Shown here: positions 52,721-63,745 of the stretch, in pieces
How the letters are laid out: every line of letters starts with the position of its first letter
Numbering within the stretch: position 1 is the first letter of the stretch
DNA from: Torymus aiolomorphi
Taxonomy: Eukaryota > Arthropoda > Insecta > Hymenoptera > Torymidae
NCBI GenBank assembly: GCA_036365515.1
Contig: CM070877.1
Span: 88,421,522 to 88,485,521 of the forward strand
Length of the DNA: 64,000 nt
Reading direction: 5' to 3'
The notes under the pieces: model-generated
Seen by the model: the letters and a program-made list of their open reading frames with translations, nothing else
What the model was told of the DNA's origin: nothing
Database searches by the model: none
Translations under genes and position numbers: made by a program

Positions 52721-53292
52721 ATCCAAATGTATGCGGCCGTTCGCTAGTTAATCATTTGATGGTTTAATTTCTTTATCATCGAGATCCATAAGTGTTTCTG
52801 GATCTATAGCCTTGAATATCCTCAGGGCTCTATCTTTATCTTTTTGTATCTTGGTTATGGCCCTTAGTATATTGGCTAGTTTAAGTTATGTTCTCATTAA
52901 TATTCATTGTTAATATTCATTCAACTTTTCGTTTTTTTTTTCGTGCGACCTCGTATGGTTCCAACGTGATGGTGGACAAATTCTTGTTTTTTTTTCGGCT
53001 TTCGAAGTCTTACAAGCAGAGTTTACGTGACCTTCATATTTGGATAGCAAGTCCTGTTCAAGGAATTAATCTGTTTTTACGGAGATTTCATCATGTGCTA
53101 CGAATTCTTCGCATAGCAGGCAGCACAATTATGTACGAATCGTTTCAGGCGTCCAGCATTGCTCTGGCAAGCATCTCCACTTTTATGGTTGGCAGGTGTA
53201 TGGAAATCTAGCACTTTAGTTGGGATAATCCTGTAATATGTTTGGGTCTACTCGTGGTTACTTCTTCCTTACAGTCAAAGTCCTGCAGGACT
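52721..53292. other. Non-coding interior between minisatellite and gag
   Basis: T-rich, no conserved frame. Pol would be expected here in an autonomous element. Confidence 0.4.
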
Positions 53293-55417
53293 CTAGTACC
53301 GGGCATTCTGAGAGTTTAAATGACCAATCACATTCTTATTATTTGTCTCGTTATTGTGGTTATATCTTGCGTTATCTCGGCGATCACCATTGCGCCAATC
53401 ACTCCTAAGATCCCTTGTATAATGATGTAGCTGGTATTTATCGTTATTGAAGCTATATCCGCCCTCCAGATGAGTGCTATATCTTTGATCACCTTCGCGA
53501 CCTTGGTTATTGTTTTGCTGATAGTGATTAAGACGATCGTCCCAGACATTTCCATTGTAATAAGGTCGATAGCGAGTAGCGTGGTTTCCACTGATTCGGT
53601 AATCCAATCTCCGATAGCGGTTAGGTCGCCATTCGTAGTTTCTTGTATATTGCCTATTCGTGTCAGGCGGATCTTCCTGCGATTTCACGTTTATGGATTG
53701 CGTGGTATATACTACTACGGGGTGCGATAACGTGATAACCTGTCTCATTGGGTATGTGGTATATAACACTTGCGGTGGCGACGGTGGCGATGGTGTTCCT
53801 CCCAGTTTGTCCAAATTCCCTAAGGTGACTTCCGCGTTCTTCAGGCTCCTTCGTAGGGCGTAACAATCACCATATTGATGTCCCTTCTTTTGGCAGAAGA
53901 TGCAAAATTTTGTCTCCGCGTCCCTATACTGGCACCTACCCTCGGGGTGATTACCCATGCCACATACACTGCAGCGATCCCTGGCGGGGGCTCTCCTAAT
54001 CGTGGCCTGCGGATTATCGTCTTTTAGTTTAGCGTATTTTTCCATAAGTTCGGTTAGAATACCTTCGGCGGAGGTGGGGCCTGCCTGCGCCCCCACGCGT
54101 CGTGCCCCAGTTCTCTGTTCAACTCTTACGGCTTCTGTTATCGCCTCTACCAGGGTTTTGGGATTCGCGGCCCTTACTTGGTGTTGCAGATCCCCTTCAA
54201 GACCGTACAGAAACTGATCGAGAGCTTCCGAGTCACCCCTGTTTTTGTAAGTTAGTTTCTCGAAATCTTGTAGGGATCTATCGGCATCGTAGGTATTCAG
54301 TAGTCGATTCAGCAAGATTTCTATGCCCTGTCCATAACTTCCGACGCTTTCCCGTTTCTCTTGTTTGATAACCTTAAGTTCGGCGAGTAATCTGTCGGCG
54401 CCTCCAGCGTGCGTGTACCTCATTGTAATATCTTCGAGTATTTTTTCGACCGATGTAAAACGGTTCATAGGGCACATATAACCATCCGCAGCTCGTCCGC
54501 GAAACTTGGAGGCTAACGCGCTCATTAACCAGCATTCTGCTGACGGGCCAAATTCGTTGAGTACATTGCGCACAACACGGCAAAAGAATGCCACCGAGTC
54601 GGGATTGCCGTCGAACGGAGGAATCGTGTTCATAGCCTGTTGCAGTGAAAATGTCCACACAGCGTCTCTCGGCCGGGAGACGCGCGGGTGTGGCGGTGGG
54701 AGGTCGATGGACTCGGGCAGTGGCTCGGCGAGGGGCTGCCGCATCGGTATATAGCCTACCCCGGAGCCTGGAAGCTCTGTTTTTAATTGTGACTCTATAT
54801 TTGTTAATCCGCTAGCCCTTTTGGCGTGCGCGAGGAAATGATTGTAACCCGATAGTCTTCTCGCCTTAAATTCTGGTATTTGATCAGGCGTTACCCACTT
54901 CGGTATCTAGTCATTGGGTGCTTCTGTGGCTGTGTGCGGAGCACAGAATAATTCGCGATCCACGCTCGCGGCGTTGGACGCTGCCGGAAGTCCCCCATTA
55001 TTAAGTTCACTTTTCCCGGGCGACGCCCTCCCGGTGGAGTACGTCGCCTGCAATAGTTCTCTTAACGGGTTCGGGGATTTCGATTGCGTTTTTGGTAATT
55101 TTTGTAATCTGGCCGCGAGTTCTTCTCTATAGTTCGTAATAATTTGTACCTCGTCGATCCCCAGATCTCCTGCCCCCAAGATAAAACGTGATCGAGCTTC
55201 CGACTCGCGTTTCCAAAGCCTCGGGAGAGGATAGAGCTATTGCCATGTCGGCACAGGCGAGAGCACCATTAATGTCGGCCTCCAGCTGATCCGTCGTTCA
55301 AAACCCGGGGGTTCGAGGGCGTGCCCCTGAGCATCGCGTTAATTCTACGTCGGGATCGAATCCGGCGGCTTCATTTTGCCACGCGGAGTCAAGGCTATAT
55401 TCTTCGTTATTCCTCAT
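53293..55417 (-). pseudogene. gag: Retrotransposon gag with two zinc knuckles, broken N-terminus
   Basis: Main open part 54744-53293 (483 codons): a capsid-like region (IPPFDGNPDSVAFFCRVVRNV, ITMRYTHAGGADRLLAELK, YGLEGDLQHQVRAA) then two CCHC knuckles, CSVCGMGNHPEGRC and CIFCQKKGHQYGDC, and an Arg/Asn/Tyr-rich end. Upstream the same frame continues past a TAG (about 54908) to about 55180. Another frame reaches back to an ATG at 55417 (MRNNEEYSLD) with a TGA near 55307 and a 1-nt shift near 55205. Gag would package RNA and form particles. Zinc knuckles and capsid pattern suit Gypsy-like elements. Confidence 0.8.
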
Positions 55418-55738
55418 GTTTCGACGCGACAAGAGTTTCTTAAACATGATAGATTTAAAGTGTTCCCCGAACCAAAATCACTCAGTATTCATGGCCCGTA
55501 ATTTTACCTTCTTTTAACTCGCTCCTTATTGGTCACGTGATTCCCCACGAGAGACAGGGTGCAATAATTGGGTATTAAAAGTTTCACTTACCCTTGTAGG
55601 CAGGCCACAATAAGGATGATGGAGACGTGTAGCATCCTTTCTTCCTGTCAAGCGTTGAGTGGCACGTATTCGGTTCGTACTTCGCGATTTTACTCAGATG
55701 TATTTCTAACGAACACCCCACACCTAGCACCAGAAAAT

Positions 55739-56340
55739 TGTTACGTGTGAGCCTATCTAGGTTCACGCACGTACGAAGGGTTCTGAGGTGTTCGTGTCGT
55801 TCCAAGCCGAGACTCGAAACGATGCAGTGAAATACAACTAGAGTTAAAGTATACTTGAGTTATGTATTAAAATACTTATAGGCGCGAGAGAGATAACGTA
55901 ACGCGCGTCCGCGATGCAACCGATCGACGTCCTCTCGTGGATTCGTTATCCGCTCATCCTCGCCCCTCGTACCTCGCTTCCGTCCTCTCTCTGACCCCGC
56001 TTTCGTTCTCTTTCTTTCTGTCTTCTGGATGCGCTTCCCTTGGTTTTTATATCTCTGTCTTGGGGATCGTAAGTGGGGGATCATTGCTCATCGGCTGTTC
56101 GTTTCTTCCCCCTAATTCGACGTCCAGATCTCGTGCCGGTGATTCAGTGCCTCGCGGATTCGCTGTTCTGCTGACTGGCATTGGTTGATGTCATGCACCT
56201 TCGACATTCGACGTCCTCTATCAACGCTCGGCATATTGCTGATCGGGAGTTTGTGTTGGGCTACGTGTCTTCGTTCTTCGACAGTCTGTATGAGTTCATG
56301 GCCGCACGCGCTTTCTCTCTGGAAGCTACCACTCGTAACA
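55739..56340 (-). repeat. 5' LTR (602 bp)
   Basis: Longer of the two LTRs. A TATA-like TATAAAAACC (minus, near 56045) is plausible for retrotransposon transcription. Confidence 0.93.
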
Positions 56341-56402
56341 GAGCATTTATGAGTTGAACACAGCGTATTATGAGCATTTATGAGTTGAGCACAGCATATT
56401 TT
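56341..56402 (+). repeat. 31-bp tandem repeat, right of the LTR element
   Basis: Continuation of the 47906-47982 array (GAGCATTTATGAGTTGAACA...), last copy diverged. Confidence 0.85.
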
Positions 56403-56876
56403 GCGCGAAAAATGTGCCATGTGAGTGCGTTGGCTCGTTTATGACGAACGCTCCCATATGCGAGCTTGCGGGATTTTATGAGGGAACATGTGAAAGTGAT
56501 ATAGTGTGTATGAGTGCTAGAGAGATTGTGGTGATCTGTGAGTGTTACACGAGCTTGCAAAGACGACGGCGTAGAGGCATACGCGAGCACGTAAGAACAT
56601 TTACGAGCTTGCTGAAGCTTATGTAGAGAGGACACGAGTCAGAAATATATGTGAAAGAGTGATAGGGTATGTGTAAGAGAGTCTTAGACAGGGTTGCGAG
56701 TACTTGAGTTCCTGAGACACTCAAGTCTTTAACAAGTCCAGAAACACTTAGGACTAAGGCCGTCTTTGTAGACCCAAGAGGCCCGGGCCTATGGGTTCGA
56801 GCTTTTGGAGGGGTTCCTTTTGGAGCAAAAAATTATGAAGCTGGAGCTAGCCTTCAGAAGAAATTTTCATAATTCT
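56403..56876. other. No gene recognised
   Basis: Mixed composition, short frames only. Confidence 0.35.
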
Positions 56877-57240
56877 AATATAGTATATTACGTTCCTAGG
56901 CCGGGAAATAGGATATTACATTCGCGTGTATATGATATTCTATTTTCCAGTCGAGGTGCTTATACTATTTTTCTTCATACCCTGGCTCGAAAGTTCGACA
57001 AAATCTGCATGTTTTGCGACCGGGAAATTGCAGGTTATAGTCACGTCATATCCTGAAAACACGTGACTGTAATATGCAACTTCCCGGCCGCAAAACACGC
57101 ATGTTTTGGTGAACTTTCGGCCGGGATATGATGAAATAGTATATTACGTACCATGAAAGGAAAAAACTTGGACAGTCTACACCTCGTGTAAATTGCCACC
57201 AGAGCCGAAAGCGAGGGTGACAAACACAAGCTGGGGGCTG
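56877..57240. repeat. Foldbacks with ATAGTATATTACG ends and CCGGGAA/TTCCCGG arms
   Basis: ATAGTATATTACGTTCCTAGG at 56880 and a second ATAGTATATTACG at about 57139. Between them AAAGTTCG ... CATGTTTTGCGACCGGGAA is paired with TTCCCGGCCGCAAAACACGCATG ... GAACTTTC around a centre near 57055. Confidence 0.75.
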
Positions 57241-57599
57241 GCCAATTTTACTCCCGTGGTGCGTATACTATTTTTCCTCACATCGAGGCCGAAAATGCCA
57301 CATTTCCGTTTCGGAGCCGGGCGGGAATGAGGCACTTTCGTCCCGGTGTAAGAAAAAAACTTTTATTCCACACTCGACCAACACCTTTTGCCCTCAAACA
57401 TCGGAGCAAAAGTTGCATATATTTCCCGCAAATCTCATTTGCGAGTCAAAAATAAATTTTGTTTTTCTTTAATTTTTATAATATTATTTATTTTGTAATA
57501 AATCCATGAAAATAGTGGCTTTTTAAAAAAATAAAGAATTTTAATTATAGAATATGAAAAGAACACAACAAAATATGAAAAAAAACATGTCAGGCCCGC

Positions 57600-57820
57600 T
57601 TTTCAGAGTCAAAAGGTAACCACGGTCGAGTGTAGAATAATAGTATATTGTGTGCCAAGGGCGTAAAGTGGGTCTTTTTAGATCGAGCGTGGGGTTGTAG
57701 TAGTAGCCGAAAGTGAGCTAGAACGAGCCGAAAGCGAGTACGTTTGCGAACCGAAGACGAATATTTCAACCACATGAGGTCAAAAAACCCACTTAGCCCT
57801 TGGTGCATACCATATTTTTT
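57600..57820. repeat. Foldback with AAGTGGGT...ACCCACTT arms
   Basis: Left CCAAGGGCGTAAAGTGGGTC and right ACCCACTTAGCCCTTGG flank a core with GAGCCGAAAGCGAG. The left outer part has AATAGTATATTG, the family end motif. Confidence 0.8.
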
Positions 57821-57953
57821 TTCAGAATCGATGATTTTCTTAAACAATCCTGAAAACTCCATTCAAAAACGACAGCGGCCGCTTTTCATTTTTTACCGCC
57901 CGCTACTGCGAGCAGCGGTCGTTTTCGATTTTTACCGCCCGCTACGGTGAACA
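57821..57953. other. Short duplicated TTTTTACCGCCCGCTAC words
   Basis: TTTTTACCGCCCGCTAC occurs at about 57891 and 57937, immediately before the long-TIR element. Confidence 0.7.
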
Positions 57954-60900
57954 GGGGCTTTATTGAGGTAAGCGATATATCGCAAATCTGCAAAAAACTG
58001 ATGGCTATAGGCCACCAAAACGTTCAGTTTCCCTTCGACATTTGAGATATTTGCGATATGGCCGAATCCATCTCAAATCAGACAGCCCGCGTATGCCTAT
58101 TTCACCTATCATGTTGAAATAAAAATATTTATGTTCTACTCGAAAAAATATTTTACACGTGTTTTTTTATTTTTTTGTTTCATCAAAATTTCATGCGTTC
58201 AGCGATGCCGAAAAATTCCGAGAAAATTCTTTCATTGAGAAAAAAAGTTTTCAATGTGATTTTCAGACTGCTATTGTTTCAGCAGTTTTTCGAGCTTTTA
58301 AACGTGTAACACACAATTTCACTCAGTTTTGAGCCCTCTTTAACGGCCTTAATGTCATTTTCAAAAAAAATAAAAAATCCACGAGCTATGCACTTTTTAC
58401 TGAAAAATTCATTTTTTAGGGAAGTGCCTTTTTCTCGAAAACCCCATGTTTTTTTTGCACAATTTTTGTTGTCGTGATAGAGGACGGTAATGCCTAGCTA
58501 GACGTATTTGTGAGATTCGGTACTTTTTCCCTGGGATAGCGATCACTAATGAGATAACACACAAACAAATTTTTCACGCCTAATGCTTATATATAGTCAA
58601 TGATATTAGAGTCAATGTAAAGGTATTTGTCTTTGTGTGTATGTAATATACAGGTACACATAACTATGTATTTATTTGTTATTTGCGTCTTTTTGATTTT
58701 TTATTTTTATACCTTTTTTTCATTTGTATACCTATTTTACTACCTTTGTTTTTCTGCTTCATTGTTCTTAATTCAGTAAGCGGACGATCAGCGGTCTTTG
58801 CTGTCAAACAATGTATTTTATCGTCACATGTTTTTTTAACCCATATATGAGGTTTGTGGATTCCAGGATACTTTGGAGTTGTAAGCCAATCAATATTTTT
58901 TTCTTTTCTGAATTGTTCTATTTCAGCATCTTGTAAATGTATTATTTTAATAGCATCAGTATATTTTTGAACATGTATTGCAAAATCATTTGCGTTTTGA
59001 ATAGCTTCTTCAAGGGGCTCTCGAAGATTATGCGAAGTAGCATAATGCTTTATAAGTCCACCCACACCATCTACAGCTCCTTTGCCGTGCCCAGTAGCAG
59101 AGAACAACCATTTTATATCACACGGTGCTCGTTTTAGTTCATCTAATTGAAAGCGATTTTTAAAGTGACTCGCAGCGCCGTCTGATACGATGGTAATTTT
59201 TTAATTGAATCACAACAATTTTCTTTCAAGAATTTTATAATTTTTTGTACTGCTAGCAAAGCATACGCTGAATCATGTTTTCGGTCATCACTTATAACTG
59301 CGAAACTTTGTGTCGAATCCCCTTGATAAGAGACTGCTGTGAAAATAGAAATTTGATCATTAACCCAATGATTTCCTTGAACAGCTTTATTATGAATCAC
59401 AGCCCAGTTTTCAGCGAAGTCTATTTGAAGAACTAAATGATGTGAGTCTTTTTAGCACTTTCTCTTTCTGTTTTTATAGCTTTGCGTTGTATATTTTTTA
59501 CATACATGTGAGTACTAACCCTCATGGTCCAAACCGAAAGTTCATCTTTAAAAGCAGAAATTGATAGTGTCTTTTAATCAGGTTTCCATTATCCCACAAA
59601 GCATATGTAATTTCTTCTGTGCCTTCTACATCTTGCAGTTTTAAAACATGAAACGTAATTCCCTTAATCCCTGGACATAGTTTACATTCTTGTAAATAAC
59701 ATAAATCAGATGGCTCAGAACACATTGTTGCATTTATTATTTGTGACCGACTTTCATCCAACTCTGTGACGTTACTCCCTCTAAAATTAATTAAGCTCGT
59801 AAGAAATAAATCATAATTTGCGCAATAGATACAGAGACAAACTTCTTTGATGGGGCTAAGTAAGACATACTTTGGTCGCAAACTATAAAATTTCGATTTT
59901 CCAATTCTCAATTCTGGATAATCATTTTTAAATACTTTATACGTCTCTTTTAAACTTCGAGTAAGAAAACGCTTAACTTCTTTCTCTTTTTTATTGTTAA
60001 CTTTAATTGTAACAACGTCACATTTATTAGGACTTTGTCTTGAACAATTAAAATCATCATTTAAATAATATTCCATAACAATTTTTTCCATGTTTTCATC
60101 AATCGGATGGCCTGAATATGCATCTGGTTCTGAATAAATTCCTTTTTCTTTAACAAGATTTCTCGATTTGTTGATCATATACATTCTTATTTCTGGAAAT
60201 AAAGATAAAATTTCATGTTTTGTAAAGGATGAAGGTAGCAAAGTCAGAATTTTTATTTTTTCTGATACCGTAGAACACTTTTGCAAGGCTAGACCAAGAT
60301 TTTGTATCCATTCTGTACAATGGCATACAGTTGATTCATTTGCTGTTATAGAAACGTCATAAACATTGTTCAACTTCACATCAAGGGTATTAGACAATGT
60401 TGAAAGTATTTTTTTTTTTCTTCTTTGTTACGTAATTTTCAATTGATTTTTCATGTATAAGATTTTTTCTTTTAAGAGGCGATACAGAACCTAAGAAAGA
60501 TGTACTTATTTCATTATTAAATTCTTCAATGCGTTCTGGAGTACTTGGTAAAAAATCTTCATCTCTATCAACTACGTTATCGGTAACTTCATTATCCGTT
60601 ATAAATTCATTGTCAGTACTACTCACCAATTCTAAAGCACGATTGTAACAATGTTGACACAGATATGTAGAAGGTGTCAAAGGTAAATGAGGATAGAGGT
60701 GCTTCAATGGATGAGCAAGATTCTCAAGTTGTTTTAAACGTACGGAACTAGATTTGTAAATAATTTGTTTGTGTTTGTCTAAAAGTCTGCACATTTGATT
60801 CTCTCTGTTGAGTAATATTGAGACATCGTAGTTGAGTTGATAAGGTGTAAATATGTAATAATTTTCCAAAAGATGATGGTTTTAAATAAGACGAGATGTG

Positions 60901-61628
60901 TGATATATGGCAGAAACCGAACTTTTCTTTGTAAATGTTAAGTCAAACCATATCCATCTAGCGGACAAATGTACTAGTACATATACTCCTATAAGTAGGC
61001 GCACGTACATGTATATTACATACGCACAAAGATAAATACCTTTACATTGACTCTAATATCATTGACTATATATAAGCGTTAAGCGTGAAAAATTTGTTTG
61101 TGTGTTATCTCATTAGTGATCGCTATCCCAGGAAAAAAGTACCGAATCTCACAAATACGTCTAGCTAGGCATTACCGTCCTCTATCACGACAACAAAAAT
61201 TGTGCAAAAAAACATGGGGTTTTCGAGAAAAAGGCACTTCTCTAAAAAATGAATTTTTCAGTAAAAAGTGCATAGCTCGTGGATTTTTTATTTTTTTTGA
61301 AAATGACATTAAGGCCGTTAAAGAGGGCTCAAAACTGAGTGAAATTATGTGTTACACGTTTAAAAGCTTGAAAAACTGCTGAAACAATAGCAGTCTGAAA
61401 ATCACATTGAAAATTTTTTTTCTCAATGAAAGAATTTTCTCGGAATTTTTCGGTATCGCTGAACGCATGAAATTTTGATGAAACAAAAAAATAAAAAAAC
61501 ACGTGTAAAATATTTTTTCGAGTAGAACATAAATATTTTTATTTCAACATGATAGGTGAAATAGGCATACGCGGGCTGTCTGATTTGAGATGGATTCGGC
61601 CATATACCGCTTACTTCAATAAAGCCCC
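57954..61628 (-). mobile_element. DNA transposon with terminal inverted repeats of about 620 bp
   Basis: The left arm 57954-58663 (starting GGGGCTTTATTGAGGTAAGC) is mirrored by 61005-61628. The left arm has about 90 extra bases (GCGATATATCGCAAATCTG ... AGATATTTGCGATATGG) that themselves form a hairpin and are missing from the right arm. The body is a minus-strand transposase. No target duplication is obvious. Confidence 0.85.
58679..60869 (-). pseudogene. Transposase of the long-TIR element, several frameshifts
   Basis: Reading on minus: 60869-60390 (N-terminus, with a possible zinc site, STYLCQHCYNRALE), 60397-59522 (a region with EVKRFLTRSLKETYKVFKND, FYSLRPKYV and CLCIYCANYD), then a break, 59400-59143 (QGNHWVNDQISIFTAV, FAVISDDRKHDSAYA), a 1-nt shift near 59190, and 59107-58679 with FSATGHGKGAVDGVGG and a Lys/Arg-rich end. 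The DxxAS and GHGKGAVDG motifs are those of a widespread animal DDE-type transposase family; I am not sure of its superfamily name. At least two frameshifts, so inactive. Confidence 0.7.
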
Positions 61629-61934
61629 AGCGGGTGCTTTTTAGTTGTTCCCGCTCGCTGGTCGACAAACGGTCGCTTTCGGCTCTATTAACAGGTTCAA
61701 AAAACACGAAAATCGTGTTTGTGGTACAAAAATAGTATATATAACACGGCACATAAGTAGATTTTTCTCTTGGGTGGTTATTGCCCTCACAAAAAGATTT
61801 TTCACGAGGGTGCGTTTAGGGGGCAGTAAACGCACCCTCGTGAAAAATCTTGTCGTGAGGACAGTAAATCCACCCGCGGTAAAAATCTGCTACTTTCGCC
61901 CCTTGTTACATAAAGTACTAGTATACTATTTACA
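61629..61934. repeat. Foldback with near-perfect inner palindrome
   Basis: AAGATTTTTCACGAGGGTGC and GCACCCTCGTGAAAAATCTT are exact complements around a core of about 20 bp (61795-61851). Outer arms (GTAGATTTTTCTC ... GGTGG / CCACC ... AAAAATCTGC) extend it to about 61755-61900. Flanked by TAGTATA words. Confidence 0.88.
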
Positions 61935-63745
61935 TGGATCCAAGGGGTGTAAAAGTCTTTTCCCAAAATTTCCGCACAGTCCGCAAAGACTGTAAGAAAT
62001 TTTCCTACGCTTTTCTAGCGCTACCGTATGAGATGCACCCTTCAACCATTTACAGCAAATTATTGAATGCGTGTGCCACTTCGAAACAAAATAAAGCTTC
62101 TTGGAGAGTGTTTTTAACACACCTACAAATTTTTTCCGATAATCGAAAACCCCGCCAAAGCCCGCGTTGAGAGATTTTTCGCCATTTTCCCAGCGCATCG
62201 CTACAAGTCATACCATTCAAACATTTACTGCAAATTTTGGAATGCGTGTGCCGATTCGAAGCCAATTCTAGCTTATTGGGGAGTGTTTTTAATAACCCTA
62301 TAAATATTAGTCGATGGTAGAAAAGCCTGTCAGAGCCCGCCGATCGCGATTTTCCGCCGTTTCTCCGGCGTCTCGCTCTGAATCGCGCCCTTCAAATATT
62401 TACTGGAAATTTTTGAATTCGTGCGCTCCTTCAAAATCAGTTCTAGCTTTTTGCGTAGGATTTGTAGAACACGTTAGAATTTTTTCCGATGTTGTAGAAT
62501 CCCACCAAGCCCTGGCATTCACGATTTTCCGCCGTTTTTCCAGGTAGCTAATTATAATGGGAACTGCGGTCCTCACGTATGTTCGTGGGCATATATTATT
62601 TATAAATGGTATCTTTCACGAGTTAAATGAAAGAGACATGATAAACGTATGCAGATACTTGGAAAACATTTTTTGATTATTACGAATCAAATAAAAACAG
62701 ACAAAGAATTTTTGAAAGAAACCGATATAATTATAACACATATAACACTATATAAAAGACAAAAAGTTTACGAACTGATCAATTAACAATCAAGAAAACA
62801 TTACCAATTTTAAATTTTGATTTAACAATAGACTTTTGTTCTTCGCTAAATTTGTTATTCGATTGAGGTAGAACATTTATTATTTATTTAAAACCATCAT
62901 CCATATAAAGATTAAACACAACACACAACACAATTTTTCTGAATTCATAGGATTGGGCATTAATTAAAGAAAAAATAATAATATTGAGAAAATATCAAGT
63001 TTTATTAAAAAAAAAAGAAACAAAAGAAAAAAAAATGAAAAAAGGAAAAAAGGAAAAGAAGAGGAGCCAAAGTCTCAGTATGTCCGCATTGTCGGTCCTG
63101 GATGCGGCTAAATTTGAGACAAAAAAAGGACTAAAAACTTACATGATCAATGTGAGCATGGCCTTGGCGGGCAGCTCCATCAGGAAAAATTCTAACGTGT
63201 TCTAAAATCCTACGCAACAAGCTAAAATTGGTTTTGAAGAGGCATGCGAATTCAAAAATTTCCAGTAAATGTTTGAAAGGTGCGATTCGTAGCAACGCAC
63301 CAGAAAAAGGGCGGAAAATCATGCATCCTGGGGCTTGGCTGGCTTTTCGATCATCGGAAATAAATTGTAGGTGTATACAAAACACTCCTCAATACGCTTG
63401 AATTGGTTTAGAATCGGCACACGCATTCCAAAATTTGCAGTTAATGTTTGAATGGTGTGACACTGTGACTTGTAGAAATGCACTGGAAAAACGGCGGAAA
63501 ATCGCGAACAGCGGGCCCTAGCGGGCTTTTCAATCATCGGGAAAAATTTATATGTGAATTAAAAACACTCCCCAATAAACTTAAATTAGTTTCGAGACGG
63601 CACATGAGTTCAAATATTTGTAGTAAATGTTTGAATGGTGTGACTTGTAGCGACGCCCTGAAAAAGCGTAGGAACATTTCTTACAGTCTTCGCAGACTGT
63701 GTAATATTGGGAAAACACTTTTATACTCTTTGGATCTATAGAAAC
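61934..63745. repeat. Large foldback built of about 190-bp tandem units in inverted arms
   Basis: The left arm (61934-62548) starts GGATCCAAGGGGTGTAAAAG; the right arm (63185-63745) ends CTTTTATACTCTTTGGATC. Each arm has about three tandem copies of a unit containing TTTCCGCC, CCATTCAAACATTTACTGCA and TTTTTTCCGAT. A unique middle (62549-63184) is AT-rich with an A-run and no transposase. This matches the FB-type layout. Confidence 0.8.

Larger units (their letters stand above)
47983..56340 (-). mobile_element. LTR retrotransposon with gag but no pol, minus strand
   Basis: Two LTRs (47983-48537 and 55739-56340) start TGTTACGTGTGAGCC and end CTCGTAACA, with a 4-bp target duplication GAGC on both outer sides. 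Gag lies on minus, so the right LTR is 5'. Next to it on minus is TGGTGCTAGGTGTGGGG, a candidate primer-binding site 6 nt from the LTR. Between gag and the 3' LTR there is no recognisable protease, reverse transcriptase, RNase H or integrase; instead there are two tandem arrays and an env-like tail. It is a non-autonomous derivative, probably Gypsy-like by gag and env position. Confidence 0.85.

Noticed and set aside
52260..52767. Long plus-strand frames with a repeated SEAVARVRISD-type unit
   Set aside because: Produced by a 93-bp minisatellite (31 codons per unit); no start context or flanking coding sequence.
53470..54368. Plus-strand frames opposite gag
   Set aside because: Shadows of the gag frame; the minus frame has zinc knuckles and capsid-like motifs.
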